Assembly: GCF_028435365.1 (NCBI RefSeq)
Contig: NZ_JAGTJJ010000091.1
Coordinates: 1-33,581, forward strand
DNA length: 33,581 nt
Direction of reading: 5' to 3'
Origin: Polyangium jinanense
Lineage (GTDB): Bacteria; Myxococcota; Polyangia; Polyangiales; Polyangiaceae
A program made the position numbers and the translations under genes. Each line of letters starts with the position of its first letter. The stretch's first letter is position 1. The notes beneath the pieces were generated by a model. The model saw only the letters and a list, made by a program, of their open reading frames with translations. It did no database searches and was not told the DNA's origin. Shown here one piece after another: positions 23,808 to 31,852 of this stretch.

Positions 23808-24092
23808 TTGGCGCGCGTTGGTGCCACTTCGGACCCCGTGGCCGCCCTTTGGAGCATCTCAGGAGCCGACGCACGGACGGCACTGCTGGCGGTGCTCGTC
23901 CAAGGCGAGGTCACAGCAGCAGCGGCAGGGGACGTGGAGGCTGCGACGGTCGCCCATGACGCGGTGGCAAGACTCTTTGGGATCATACCGGAAAACCATG
24001 CCACGGCTGCGGCGCGGGCAGCTCACAACGCGGTTGGCAAGCTACTTCGCGCCACCAGGCGGGGCCCCCCTCACCCGAGGCGGGGGAGGTAG
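23808..24092 (+). CDS. Small hypothetical protein
   Basis: A 94-residue Ala-rich helical protein with a TTG start at 23808; a GTG at 23838 is an alternative. The body (ALWSISGADARTALLAVLVQ, DVEAATVAHDAVARLFGI, AARAAHNAVGKLLRATRR) reads like real protein and recalls short orphan proteins next to defence or mobile genes in myxobacteria, but I cannot name it. No ribosome-binding site stands out. Convergent with the nuclease gene. Confidence 0.4.
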   Translation: MARVGATSDPVAALWSISGADARTALLAVLVQGEVTAAAAGDVEAATVAHDAVARLFGIIPENHATAAARAAHNAVGKLLRATRRGPPHPRRGR

Positions 24093-24097
24093 CCTGG

Positions 24098-24138
24098 AAA
24101 AACGTGGGAGCCGGTCATCACCGAAGGGATCGGCTCCC
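24098..24138 (-). terminator. Intrinsic terminator after the nuclease gene
   Basis: On the minus strand, GGGAGCCG (24138-24131) pairs with CGGCTCCC (24113-24106) around a 17-base loop, followed after three bases by TTTTT (24102-24098). It starts 13 bp after the stop of the PD-(D/E)XK gene, so it probably ends the methylase-nuclease transcript. Confidence 0.75.
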
Positions 24139-24151
24139 GTTCCCCCCTCGT

Positions 24152-24949
24152 TCATGCCGTTCGCTTCTTGGTGGATCGGGAAGACGCTTTCTTGGCCACC
24201 GATGACCGCCGCGATGGCGCCTTGGCTACCGACGGCGACACCAGCGGTGCCGCTGGTGTCTTCGGGATGTCCTGGATATCAAGCCAAAGATGTGTTAGGC
24301 GAAACGGACTCACGGGGAAATTCCGCTGGAAACCCTGATAGAGTTCGCTGATTCCCTTCTGCTGCCAGCCGTCCACGGAAAGCATGAGCGGAGGAAGTCC
24401 TCCGGCGATGAATAGGTGCTGGCAGACCTCCGCATGCGCCGCGGGGAGCCCCATGCTCTGCACATAACCAATCATCGCCCCGTCGGCCAAGTGGACGCCA
24501 TACCTATGATCGGGCGACCTAAATCGCTCGACCCCGCCAACGACGTACTGCTCGTTCAAATTCCATCCCGCGCTCGTGGTAAAACCCAACCGCTTGCACT
24601 CAACCACGAAGCTCTTCTCGCGGTGGCGATCGTCGGCGGCCGTCGGATCATCATGAACCCACTGAGCGTCCGGTCGTTTACGCTCGTACGGCTGAGCCGT
24701 TGACGAGTCCGGATCCGGGAGGTTTTCCGCCTCGAATACAGGGATGCCGAAGAGTCCCTTCGGATCGAGTTCGCGACGAGCCGTGACGACGGCGATCCTC
24801 AACGCTCGGTTGAGATTAGGTTCGTCTTCAGGGAGGGAGGGGTGTTCGCGCAATAGTATAAGAGCACGCTTGAATACGCCAAGATAATGGGCGCGGCGCC
24901 GTTCCCAAAGCTTTGGGCTGGCCAATTTAGGGCGGGGCGACGCACTCAT
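24152..24949 (-). CDS. PD-(D/E)XK nuclease-like protein (probable restriction endonuclease)
   Basis: A 265-residue candidate restriction enzyme. The nuclease core is PDAQW (Pro93-Asp94) then SFVVECKRLGF with Glu117 and Lys119, matching PD-x(n)-ExK. After it come NLNEQYVVGGVERF and DGAMIGYVQSMG, a conserved run in nuclease partners of N6-adenine methylases. The tail from about 230 is Ser/Lys/Arg-rich. The ATG overlaps the stop of the methylase fragment as ATGA, which ties it to DNA modification. Bases are richer in A/T than in the core chromosome, a sign of transfer. If the cognate methylase is broken, activity would be harmful unless the enzyme is inactive or needs the methylase subunit. Restriction function is inferred. 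Confidence 0.65.
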   Translation of the reverse strand: MSASPRPKLASPKLWERRRAHYLGVFKRALILLREHPSLPEDEPNLNRALRIAVVTARRELDPKGLFGIPVFEAENLPDPDSSTAQPYERKRPDAQWVHDDPTAADDRHREKSFVVECKRLGFTTSAGWNLNEQYVVGGVERFRSPDHRYGVHLADGAMIGYVQSMGLPAAHAEVCQHLFIAGGLPPLMLSVDGWQQKGISELYQGFQRNFPVSPFRLTHLWLDIQDIPKTPAAPLVSPSVAKAPSRRSSVAKKASSRSTKKRTA

Positions 24950-26607
24950 ATCTTTTGCTCCACTATGCTCATCGCCTCCGCTATGCTCATCGCCTGTGCA
25001 ACACTAGCGTCTGCGTCAGCCAGGGCCGCGCTCCGCGTCCAGAACCGCGTTTCATTCCTTTTAATGATCAGTATTTCGTGTTCGCTGACAGCACGAACGA
25101 ACGTATCGACATAAATCGTGTGTCGAGCCTCGGCTGGGACCAAGGACGCACGACCGATGCGATCAAGGACGTCGGCCCAAGCGGCGTCGCGATTAACGAG
25201 AATGGGGCGTTCACCTGCCGGAACCGTGAAGAAGAGCGCTGCTAGCACCGGCGCGCTTCCCGGGCCCGGGATGATCTCCCATGCAAGCTCCCCGTCAGGG
25301 GCAAGATCGGCGTTCCAGTGCCGAAGAAACACCTGGAGATAACCCGTGAGGCCGTCAACGCGCTCACGTGGCAAATCGCTCATTAGACCACACGAAACGC
25401 TCGGCAACGTGGCTGGCGCCACAGCCGCACTCTCGCTGCGGTTCTGAAAAAAATCTAGCCCTACATTGCACATATCGCGGACAAGATCTCGCTCAGCCTC
25501 GTCAAGTTCATAAAGGTCAAAAATTGCTTCATCTAGCGAATCCTCCATCTTCGCAAGGCGAGCATCACCGTGTGCTAATGTGGTAGCACGGAGTTTTTCG
25601 ACCTCTTGAACAATGCGCTCACGGAGCTTGGTATGTTTGGGGAACGCGATCGGCATCCGCTCGGCGATATGGAGGTGAAGCTGATCATGCCATGTGCCCC
25701 AGGAGCCAGCCGTCAGCCAGAAGTAGTATTTGGCAAGGGAGGACCAAAATATTCCCAGAATGACGCTCTGCTGCCACTGTGCGAGCCCGTCAAGCCTGAC
25801 TCCGTTGATCGAACTGCGAAAGCAGAACGGACTCGTCTCAAGCCGTGCAACAATGCTATCGATTACCCTTACGCCTTGACTCAGGAGGAGCCGGGCGCCC
25901 TCGTATATCTCGCGGACACCGCGGCGCTCAACCCGAGGAGGCACTGAAACCAAGTCGGATTCTGTGATCCTCCCGTAACGTTGGAACTTTCGGGCGGGTA
26001 GCTCTTGGTACTCGCTAAGCCAATCGGCATCGAGCGCCTGGTTTGACTCCTTATACCCCTGCCCCGTCAGAATCTCGACGCCATCCATCACGTTCGGCAG
26101 CTCGACGAGAGAAGGGAATCGCTCTATTTCGCGGATCACACCCTCGTCCCGCCGCCCGCCCCACCAGTAAATCTTCCATCTACCCTCATACCGCAAACAC
26201 TCACTCTGATTGAGTCGCTGCATGTCCGCTCGGCTGATTACCACCGCACGTGTCTTCTCGACTACTGCGATACGCCGGGCGCACCAGTAGCTAAAGCTAT
26301 GGTCCAGGGGCGGCGATCCCTTATCGAAGATGGCGGAAATAAAAGGTGAGGCACCCTCACTCTCTCGAACGCCTCCCTTGCCTCGGAGCCGACCGGAACC
26401 AGTTGCGCTGCTCTGATCTTTGGCGGCCTTGCCTCGACGCCGGCTGGAGCCTGACTCGCCCGCGGCGGTCTTACCTCGTCCGCCCTGGCCGAAATCAGAG
26501 AAATACAGATGCCGCACGTGGGCAAAATTGACCATGTGAAGGAGCTTGCAGCGCGACAGCCACGATCTGCGAAATAGACGGCTGTTCTTATGCTGCTTGA
26601 ATAGTAC
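24946..26607 (-). pseudogene. N6-adenine DNA methylase, 3' part only (target-recognition half)
   Basis: C-terminal half of a large restriction-modification methylase. From ATG 26535 it gives 529 residues, but homology-like sequence goes on upstream in frame (VLFKQHKNSR, WLSRCKLLHMVNFAHVRHLY) to a TAG at 26608-26610. Visible parts: HSFSYWCARRIAVVEKTR, a target-recognition region, and GIFWSSLAKYYFWLTAGSWG followed by WHDQLHLHIAERMPIAFP, the pattern of class-1 N6 methylase recognition domains. The catalytic SAM-binding and NPPY motifs are absent. The break falls where a tyrosine integrase gene ends, so the 5' half should lie beyond the integrated element, outside the window. A separate specificity protein is the alternative. 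Confidence 0.6.
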
Positions 26608-27890
26608 CTAGAGCAATACGCCCCGCGTTCACTTTCGCCTGATTTTACCGACACTTGACTCGTCGGGGTCGTGCCTCCCCGATCGTTTTCCGACAGATTC
26701 CCGCCGCCCGCGGATCCCTCGCCGGCCGGGACGAGCAGGCAGGCAGGCAGGGGTGGGAAGACCTCGCCGACGTTGCCCCGGAGCGCTTCACCTTCGCGGA
26801 TGTAGATCAACGTCGAGTTGAAGTTCTGATGTCCCGCGCGCTGCATGATGACATGCGTAGAATCCCCACGCATGGCCATCCACGTAATCCCCGTTGCGCG
26901 AAGGTCGTGGAACGTCATCCGCTTGTGGAGGTCATCCGCGATGTACAGGTCCGGCCGATCGAGTCCGGCCGTCTGCATTGCCGCGCGGAAGCGCTGCGCC
27001 ATGTGGCCGCCATAGACTGGAATCACCCGGCCGCTTTCGTCACGTTCGGCGTACAGCGCGTGAAGCAAGGGCAGCAGGTTCGGCTCGATGCGAAAGGCGC
27101 GCGGGCGCTTGGTTTTCGTCCCCTTCTCCTGTTTTCGAGCGTTATCGAAGCTGCGGCGGATGTAGATCACGCCCTCGCTCAGGTTGATGTCCGTCCAGCG
27201 CAGCCGCAGGATCTCGGATATGCGGCAATAAAGGTAGATCGCCAGCGTCGCCAAGCGACGCATATCGAGCGGCACTTTTTCGCACGATGCGAGCTGCAAG
27301 AACTCGACCGGGAAAAGGTACACCTTCGATCGATGTGTGCCCAAGTCAGGACCCACGACGCCCTGCGCTGGGTTGTCCTTGCGGACGCGCAGCGCGAGGT
27401 TTTTCGCCGATGATGCGTCCCGAAATAGCTTGTGAACCGCAAGCCATAGCTTTTTCGCGCTGCGCCACGAATACTCGCCTTGGACGATCTTCTTGTCGAG
27501 GACTTGGACCAGTCTCTCCAAATCCTCGCGCGTTATCGTCGCGATTGGCTTCTCTCCGATGGTCGGCACGACGTGCAGCGTAAAGGCCGAGCGGTCGCTC
27601 TTGATGCTGGTATACCCTCGCTCCTCGCGATCCCTTATCCACCGCTCGAAATATGCGGCGAAGGTCTCTCCCTTTGGAATGGGCGCGCCCTTGCTCCGCT
27701 CGCGCGCTTGCTGCTCGATCCGCTCGCGCGCCTTGTCCGGATTGTCCGTGTAGAACTTCGCGGTTTCGCGGGCGCGAGCTTCGGACATGCCCGGGGGGAG
27801 GTGGATCCGCACGTAGCGGCCGTCCAGAAGGACGCGCGCAACGTAGCGATTGCCCTCAAGCAATACATTCCCAGTGCGACGGCGGCCCAT
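26262..27890 (-). CDS. int: Tyrosine recombinase / integrase of the P4-like element, C-terminus run-on
   Basis: Integrase of 542 residues as read. N-terminal arm domain (1-70), core-binding domain (about 75-180) and catalytic domain (about 190-375) are complete: Arg223 in CRISEILRL, Lys near 259-261, His328 and Arg331 in FHDLRATG, His354 in AGHQNFN, Tyr363 in LIYIREGE. Usual length is about 400. Beyond about residue 427 the frame runs, out of phase, through the methylase fragment to 26262, and that tail is not protein-like. The native stop seems to have been lost or lies at the junction with the interrupted gene. The gene starts at ATG 27890 and reads toward the junction at about 26607-26660. 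Confidence 0.85.
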   Translation of the reverse strand: MGRRRTGNVLLEGNRYVARVLLDGRYVRIHLPPGMSEARARETAKFYTDNPDKARERIEQQARERSKGAPIPKGETFAAYFERWIRDREERGYTSIKSDRSAFTLHVVPTIGEKPIATITREDLERLVQVLDKKIVQGEYSWRSAKKLWLAVHKLFRDASSAKNLALRVRKDNPAQGVVGPDLGTHRSKVYLFPVEFLQLASCEKVPLDMRRLATLAIYLYCRISEILRLRWTDINLSEGVIYIRRSFDNARKQEKGTKTKRPRAFRIEPNLLPLLHALYAERDESGRVIPVYGGHMAQRFRAAMQTAGLDRPDLYIADDLHKRMTFHDLRATGITWMAMRGDSTHVIMQRAGHQNFNSTLIYIREGEALRGNVGEVFPPLPACLLVPAGEGSAGGGNLSENDRGGTTPTSQVSVKSGESERGAYCSRYYSSSIRTAVYFADRGCRAASSFTWSILPTCGICISLISARADEVRPPRASQAPAGVEARPPKIRAAQLVPVGSEAREAFERVRVPHLLFPPSSIRDRRPWTIALATGAPGVSQ

Positions 27891-28971
27891 ATTACAGGAC
27901 CTCCGCGCTTCGGTTGGATGGAAAAACGCTGGATCTCACCCAGCACGGCGCTATGGTGGCCATAAGTCGGACCTCGCTGATATCGGGGTTCGGCCTAGGG
28001 CTCCCGTGCATGTTAGCTGCATGCATGGGGGCCCGCTTTTTGTACTGCCCTACCAGCCGACCACACCCCCCGGCTGGCGTCAAGGGTCCGCCTCGGCCGC
28101 TCGGTCGGCTCGCGGCGGCGCGCGGGGCGCCCGTGACGGGATCGGCGAGGGGAGAGCGGCCCGGCGCCGCATCGAGCACGCTGCGCCCGTCCTCGCGCCC
28201 GTGGGGGGACGTGGCAGAGCTGCGCCGGCCGGCCTCGGCGCGGGGGGACCTCGGCGAGCTCGCGGGGGCTCTCGAGGTCCGGCTCGTGCTCACGTTCGGC
28301 CTCGGTGCGCCCGTTCGATCGGCTCGCGGCGGCGCGTAGGCGCCTCGTGCTCGCGTCCGCGTCGCGGTAGCGCCCGAACCCTGCTTCGCTCCCCTCGCCG
28401 ATCTTCTCGCGCCCGCTGCGCGCCCGCGTCGGGGTGCTCTCGAGCTCGGTTCGTCCGGGCGATCGGCTCGCGCGTGGTGGGGGGCGCGCTCGCGCCCTTC
28501 GTCCGGATGCGCCTCGGCGCGCGCATGTCCGCCCGGCGCAGCGGCGGCGCGGCGGCGCGGGGTCATGCTCTCGAGGTCCGCCTGGTGCTCGTCCTCGGCG
28601 GACGCCTGGTGCTCGTCCTCGGCGAGCGCACGCTCGCCCGTGCGGCTCGATCGGCTCGCGGCGGCGCGATGCTCCGCGCAGCGTGGCCCGTTCGGAAGCG
28701 CGGCGAGCTCGCGGCCGTCCTCGGCCTCGATGTCTCGACGGGCGAAGGGCGGATCGGTCCGTTCGGGCGGCGCGCATCGAGGCGCCGCTCGTGTATGGTT
28801 CGTCATGGCATATCAGCGGCGGCGCTCGCGTGCGCCTCGCCGCTTCCTTTCGAGTCCTTCAATCCCAGCGCGCCCGCCCCCCACGGGCGCGCACGATGGC
28901 CGAGGACGCGCGAGCACGAGGCCGATCGATGTCTCGACGGTCCGGACCTCGCGCGAGGCGCCTCGGCGAAA
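27891..28971. other. Very GC-rich region without a convincing gene, degenerate repeats
   Basis: Several long frames are open on both strands, but they are Arg/Ala/Ser-rich and none has a clear start or domain. A repeated module is visible: a start near CTCGAGGTCCG, variable filler, and an end near GATCGGCTCGCGGCGGCGCG. Ends lie near 28107, 28316 and 28648, and starts at about 28270, 28439 (diverged) and 28569. The minus-strand translation of the module (AAASRS-GRTE...DLES) appears in different frames in different copies, so it is probably decayed or non-coding. Confidence 0.55.
28580..28624. repeat. 24-bp tandem duplication
   Basis: The 21-mer beginning GCCTGGTGCTCGTCCTCGGC occurs at 28580-28600 and again at 28604-28624, giving a 24-bp period. 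On the minus strand it would encode EDEHQA-type repeats. It is part of the degenerate repeat module of this region. Confidence 0.7.
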
Positions 28972-29400
28972 TCAGCGATGGCGCGGGCGCGGGCTCCGTT
29001 CCGTGGTCGGGCCCTGCTTCGGCTCCCGTCCCATGGCGAGCTCGTGCTCTTCTTCCGGTGATAAGGCGTTCACGTCGACGGGCGCCACGGTGCGCGCCGT
29101 GGGAGGCGGGCGCGGCGCTCGCGGGCGCGCGCCCTCTTGCGTCTCGATGAACGCGTGAGCCTCGTCCCGGAGCACGAGGATCGTCTTCCCGTCGGGCGCC
29201 TTGAAGCTCCGGAGCTTTCCTTGCCCCGTGAGCCGCTCGAAGGACCGTTCGCCCCAGGGGAAGGTTTTTCGGTCGTAGTAGCGCGGTCCCTCGTCGCCTT
29301 TGGTGTGCTTTGCCGCCTCATTCCGGACGAGGCGGAAGAAGTAGGAAAGCAGGATCAACGCGGCTTCGCGCACGTCGGGCGGGATCTCTTGCGGGTTCAT
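28972..29400 (-). CDS. Small Xis/AlpA-like DNA-binding protein
   Basis: A 142-residue protein. Residues about 45-90 (KTFPWGERSFERLTGQGKLR, then SFKAPDGKTILVLRDEAHAF) have the spacing of a winged helix excisionase: short helix, Gly-rich turn, hairpin wing with LRDEAHAFIE. The N-terminal helix (REAALILLSYFFRLVRNE) and the Pro/Arg/Glu tail are element-specific. AAAGGAG lies 3 nt before the ATG, a strong site, and it decides this start over an in-frame ATG at 29436. It could direct excision together with the integrase or repress the element. Same strand as the AAAKKS-tail gene upstream. Confidence 0.6.
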   Translation of the reverse strand: MNPQEIPPDVREAALILLSYFFRLVRNEAAKHTKGDEGPRYYDRKTFPWGERSFERLTGQGKLRSFKAPDGKTILVLRDEAHAFIETQEGARPRAPRPPPTARTVAPVDVNALSPEEEHELAMGREPKQGPTTERSPRPRHR

Positions 29401-29547
29401 GGTCTCCTTTCGACGGATCACGGCGCAGCGCTGCAAAGCTACGCACGAGGCGCAGCTATCCAGACGGTGCGCGCATCACCGCACACGGTTGTTGGGGTTA
29501 TGAACCGCGGATGGCTATGGCCCCGATTCGAGCGAGCTTCAAATGAT

Positions 29548-29707
29548 CCGGGAATGGCTCCCGGGCGGTACAGGCTGCGCCGGGAATGGCTCCCGGGCGG
29601 TACAGGCTGCGTCGGGAATGGCTCCCGGGCGGTACAGGCTGCGCCGGGAATGGCTCCCGGGCGGTACAGGCTGCGCCGGGAATGGCCCCCGGGCGGTACA
29701 GGCTGCG
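29548..29707. repeat. Five tandem copies of a 32-bp unit
   Basis: Units start at 29548, 29580, 29612, 29644 and 29676 and begin CCGGGAATGGCTCCCGGGCG. Copy 3 starts with T and copy 5 has CCCCC in place of CTCCC; otherwise they are identical. Each unit holds CCGGGA/TCCCGG around ATGGC, so each can form a hairpin. The period is not a multiple of three, so this is not a peptide repeat. It lies between the AAAKKS-tail gene and the Xis-like gene. Iteron-like binding sites are one reading; a minisatellite is the other. Confidence 0.9.
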
Positions 29708-29712
29708 CTCGG

Positions 29713-30810
29713 CTATGGATGGCGCCGCGACTTCTTCTCCCGCTTCTCGGAATATCGATACATCTGCTCGGCCTTCTCTCTCGGATATCCGAGGTCCACC
29801 GCGGCCCGCCGTACAATCCTCTCCGCGATGCCTCGATCACCCCAGCTATTGCCTAATCGCTCGTCGCGCAACACATGACGAATCGCATCCTCAATGACCT
29901 TGGCATGAGCACCGTCGTCCTCAACCGCGGTCAGATCGTCACCCAAGACGCGCATCAATATGCATAGGACTGGACTGGCCAAACCCTTCGCGGCCAGGGC
30001 TACCGCGTCTCTCTGTTGCATCGCTGTACAATGGGTCGCTATTGCCGATAGATGCTCCTGGATGCCTGCCCGAAGCCGGTCTTTGCTGATCGTGGGCGAT
30101 CGATAATCGCCCGCATGAAGATATACTGGCGTCACGACTTCGCGCCCATCGTTCTTCGTTACACATCGCAACGCGGATCTGTCCAGATCTTTCAGCGATT
30201 CGATGTCGCCTAGCAAATACGCGAGAAGTGTCGAGCGGAAGATTCGGTCGAGCATTTCGATTGCTGCGCAGTGTCGTCGCTCGGCAAGCGGAGCCCATGG
30301 ATATATCAACGCCGCTCCGGTGAACCAGCGCATGGCGATGTATAGGTCAACGATGGCCTTGTTTCGCGCGCTTTCCCCAAAAAACAGCTCCGGATGTGTT
30401 GCCGCCACTCTGAACTGGATATAGCATTCGCGATCGGGGTACGGAATTCTCCACATTACAGGGGATACCCACAACCGTTTAACCGCTTCCCAAACCCTTT
30501 GCTCCGCGCTCGGTTCGACGTGAGCTTCGCCTGGCGTAGTCGGTGGCGCGGCTCCGCTCGTCTTGACGGGCGCCTCGGCCGGCGCAGCATCCCTGCGGCG
30601 CTCGGTCGTCTGCTTTCGGTTCGCACTCGGCCTCGTGGTCTTCTTCGCGGCGGCGCTCTTCTTCGCAGCGGCGCTCTTCTTCGCGGCGGCGCTCTTCTTC
30701 GCGGCGGCGCTCTTCTTCGCGGCGGCGCTCTTCTTCGCGGCGGCGCTCGCGGCCTCGCGCCTCGCATCGCCCTTGCCCTGCTTCCTCGTGCTCGCTTTCC
30801 CCGTCGCCAT
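29713..30810 (-). CDS. Unknown protein with histone-H1-like AAAKKS tail
   Basis: A 365-residue protein not recognised as a family. The N-terminal 65 residues are basic and low-complexity, with six AAAKK(S/T) units as in linker-histone-like bacterial tails, which bind DNA or RNA. A globular domain follows from about residue 115: EQRVWEAVKRLWVSPVMWRI, NKAIVDLYIAMRWFTGAALI, DRIFRSTLLAYLLGDIESLK and, at the end, a helical AVDLGYPREKAEQMYRYSEK. It looks wholly helical, with no catalytic motif I can name. ATG 30810 starts directly at the basic tail; the upstream open frame is not protein-like. Located in the P4-like element beside the tandem repeats, it may bind them, but this is conjecture. Confidence 0.7.
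   Translation of the reverse strand: MATGKASTRKQGKGDARREAASAAAKKSAAAKKSAAAKKSAAAKKSAAAKKSAAAKKTTRPSANRKQTTERRRDAAPAEAPVKTSGAAPPTTPGEAHVEPSAEQRVWEAVKRLWVSPVMWRIPYPDRECYIQFRVAATHPELFFGESARNKAIVDLYIAMRWFTGAALIYPWAPLAERRHCAAIEMLDRIFRSTLLAYLLGDIESLKDLDRSALRCVTKNDGREVVTPVYLHAGDYRSPTISKDRLRAGIQEHLSAIATHCTAMQQRDAVALAAKGLASPVLCILMRVLGDDLTAVEDDGAHAKVIEDAIRHVLRDERLGNSWGDRGIAERIVRRAAVDLGYPREKAEQMYRYSEKREKKSRRHP
30641..30748. repeat. 18-bp tandem repeat encoding the AAAKKS tail
   Basis: Six head-to-tail copies of TTCTTCGCGGCGGCGCTC, with one G-to-A change in copy 2. In the minus-strand frame each copy encodes six residues. Such near-identical in-frame units suggest recent slippage expansion. Confidence 0.9.
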
Positions 30811-31357
30811 GCGCGGATCGTGCGGTCCGTCCTCGAGATCCCCAAGTTTTCGGCGAGGGGGCCGAGGTCCGGCCGGGCGTAGCTCCTCGCGGCCGAGACC
30901 GGGCGCTTGCGATCGGTGGACGTGCACGAGCTCGCGGCGCGGCTCGCCGAGGACGAGCGTGCTCCGCGCCGCCCTCGATGATCGCCGGGCCAAGGGACCG
31001 CAGACCATGGGCGCAGCGGGCCGAGGACGAGCGCCGGCTCGACGTGCACGAGCTCGCGGCGCGGCTCGCCGATCGCCTCGCGCCGAGGCCGAGGAGGATC
31101 GCGGGGTGCGTCTCGACGTGCGACGCCGGGCGGCGCGTCCTCGGTGCGCCCGCTTGCCCCCCGGTGAAGGGGGGCAAGATTCCGACGCTCGCCCGGCCGG
31201 ACCTCGGCGGAGCAATCGCGCGGTACCCCTCGCCAATCGAGCGGTATGCGTCCCGGGGATGGTCCGCGATTGCATTGCGTTGAGGCTCGATTGCGTGTTG
31301 CCGAATTGGCGGAACGTGCGCTTGATAATGGCGCGAGCCTGTGCAAAAGCTTTGGCT
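30811..31357. other. No convincing gene; 32-bp direct repeat
   Basis: Open frames here are Arg-rich and lack starts or domains. A 32-bp sequence beginning GACGTGCACGAGCTCGCGGC occurs identically at 30919-30950 and 31041-31072, 122 bp apart, and GCCGAGGACGAGCG also recurs. The plus-strand translation of the unit (DVHELAARLA) might be a decayed peptide repeat. The spacer before the following small gene shows no clear promoter. Confidence 0.6.
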
Positions 31358-31630
31358 ATGCCTACTCCGTTGGACTCCGACACGCGGCGGCGCGTCTATC
31401 TGCTCGCGGCCGTCGCAGACCTACACCCCGAGACGGCGCGGGCGGCGCTCGAGGGCAAGCCCATGTCCCGAAAGACTCGCGACGCGCTGCGCGCTGCGCG
31501 GGCGAACGTGTCCACGGTCCGTGACGAGCTCGGCGCGGTCCTGGATCGGCTCACGGCAAACGACACCGCGAGCGCGGCCGGCGCAGCGTCCTCGGCCTCG
31601 ATGCCGGGCGGCGCGGCGGCGCTCGCCTGA
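31358..31630 (+). CDS. Small hypothetical protein, possible HTH
   Basis: A 90-residue protein (MPTPLDSDTRRRVYLLAAVA onward). Residues 18-45 (AVADLHPETARAALEGKPMS) resemble a helix-turn-helix of the Cro/LacI type, with a second helix KTRDALRAAR; the tail is Ala/Gly/Ser-rich. A transcriptional regulator of the element is possible. The ribosome-binding site is weak; an in-frame ATG at 31328 would add ten residues. It precedes the helicase gene on the same strand. Confidence 0.5.
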   Translation: MPTPLDSDTRRRVYLLAAVADLHPETARAALEGKPMSRKTRDALRAARANVSTVRDELGAVLDRLTANDTASAAGAASSASMPGGAAALA

Positions 31631-31799
31631 ACGAACGCGAGGCGCGAGCGTCCTCGGCCTCGATGCCGGGCGGCGCTCGCGGCCTCGCAACCACAATGCA
31701 GGGGGGACGCGTCGAAAGGAGGGCGGCGCGAGCCGGAAAGGTGCGCGCTGCGATGGCTCGCGCGAGCGGCGATCGTGCGCGCTGGGATTGTGTACCAAG

Positions 31800-31835
31800 A
31801 AAAACGGCCGCCCCGGGGGGACACCCGGACGGCCG
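31800..31835 (-). terminator. Minus-strand terminator-like hairpin
   Basis: On the minus strand CGGCCG pairs with CGGCCG (31835-31830 and 31810-31805), with an inner CCGGG/CCCGG-type pairing, followed by TTTTT (31804-31800). It is well formed but no minus-strand gene leads into it, so the incoming transcript is unknown. It lies 17 bp upstream of the helicase start, where a small antisense RNA or a leader structure could also be meant. Confidence 0.5.
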
Positions 31836-31852
31836 CGGATAGTCGAGAGAAC

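Noticed and set aside
27892..28806. 304-residue minus-strand protein in the P4-like element
   Set aside because: Arg/Ala/Ser-rich, no start signal, and its repeated words shift frame between copies, so coding is not supported.
29548..29707. CRISPR array
   Set aside because: The 32-bp units are contiguous with no spacers and no cas genes are present.
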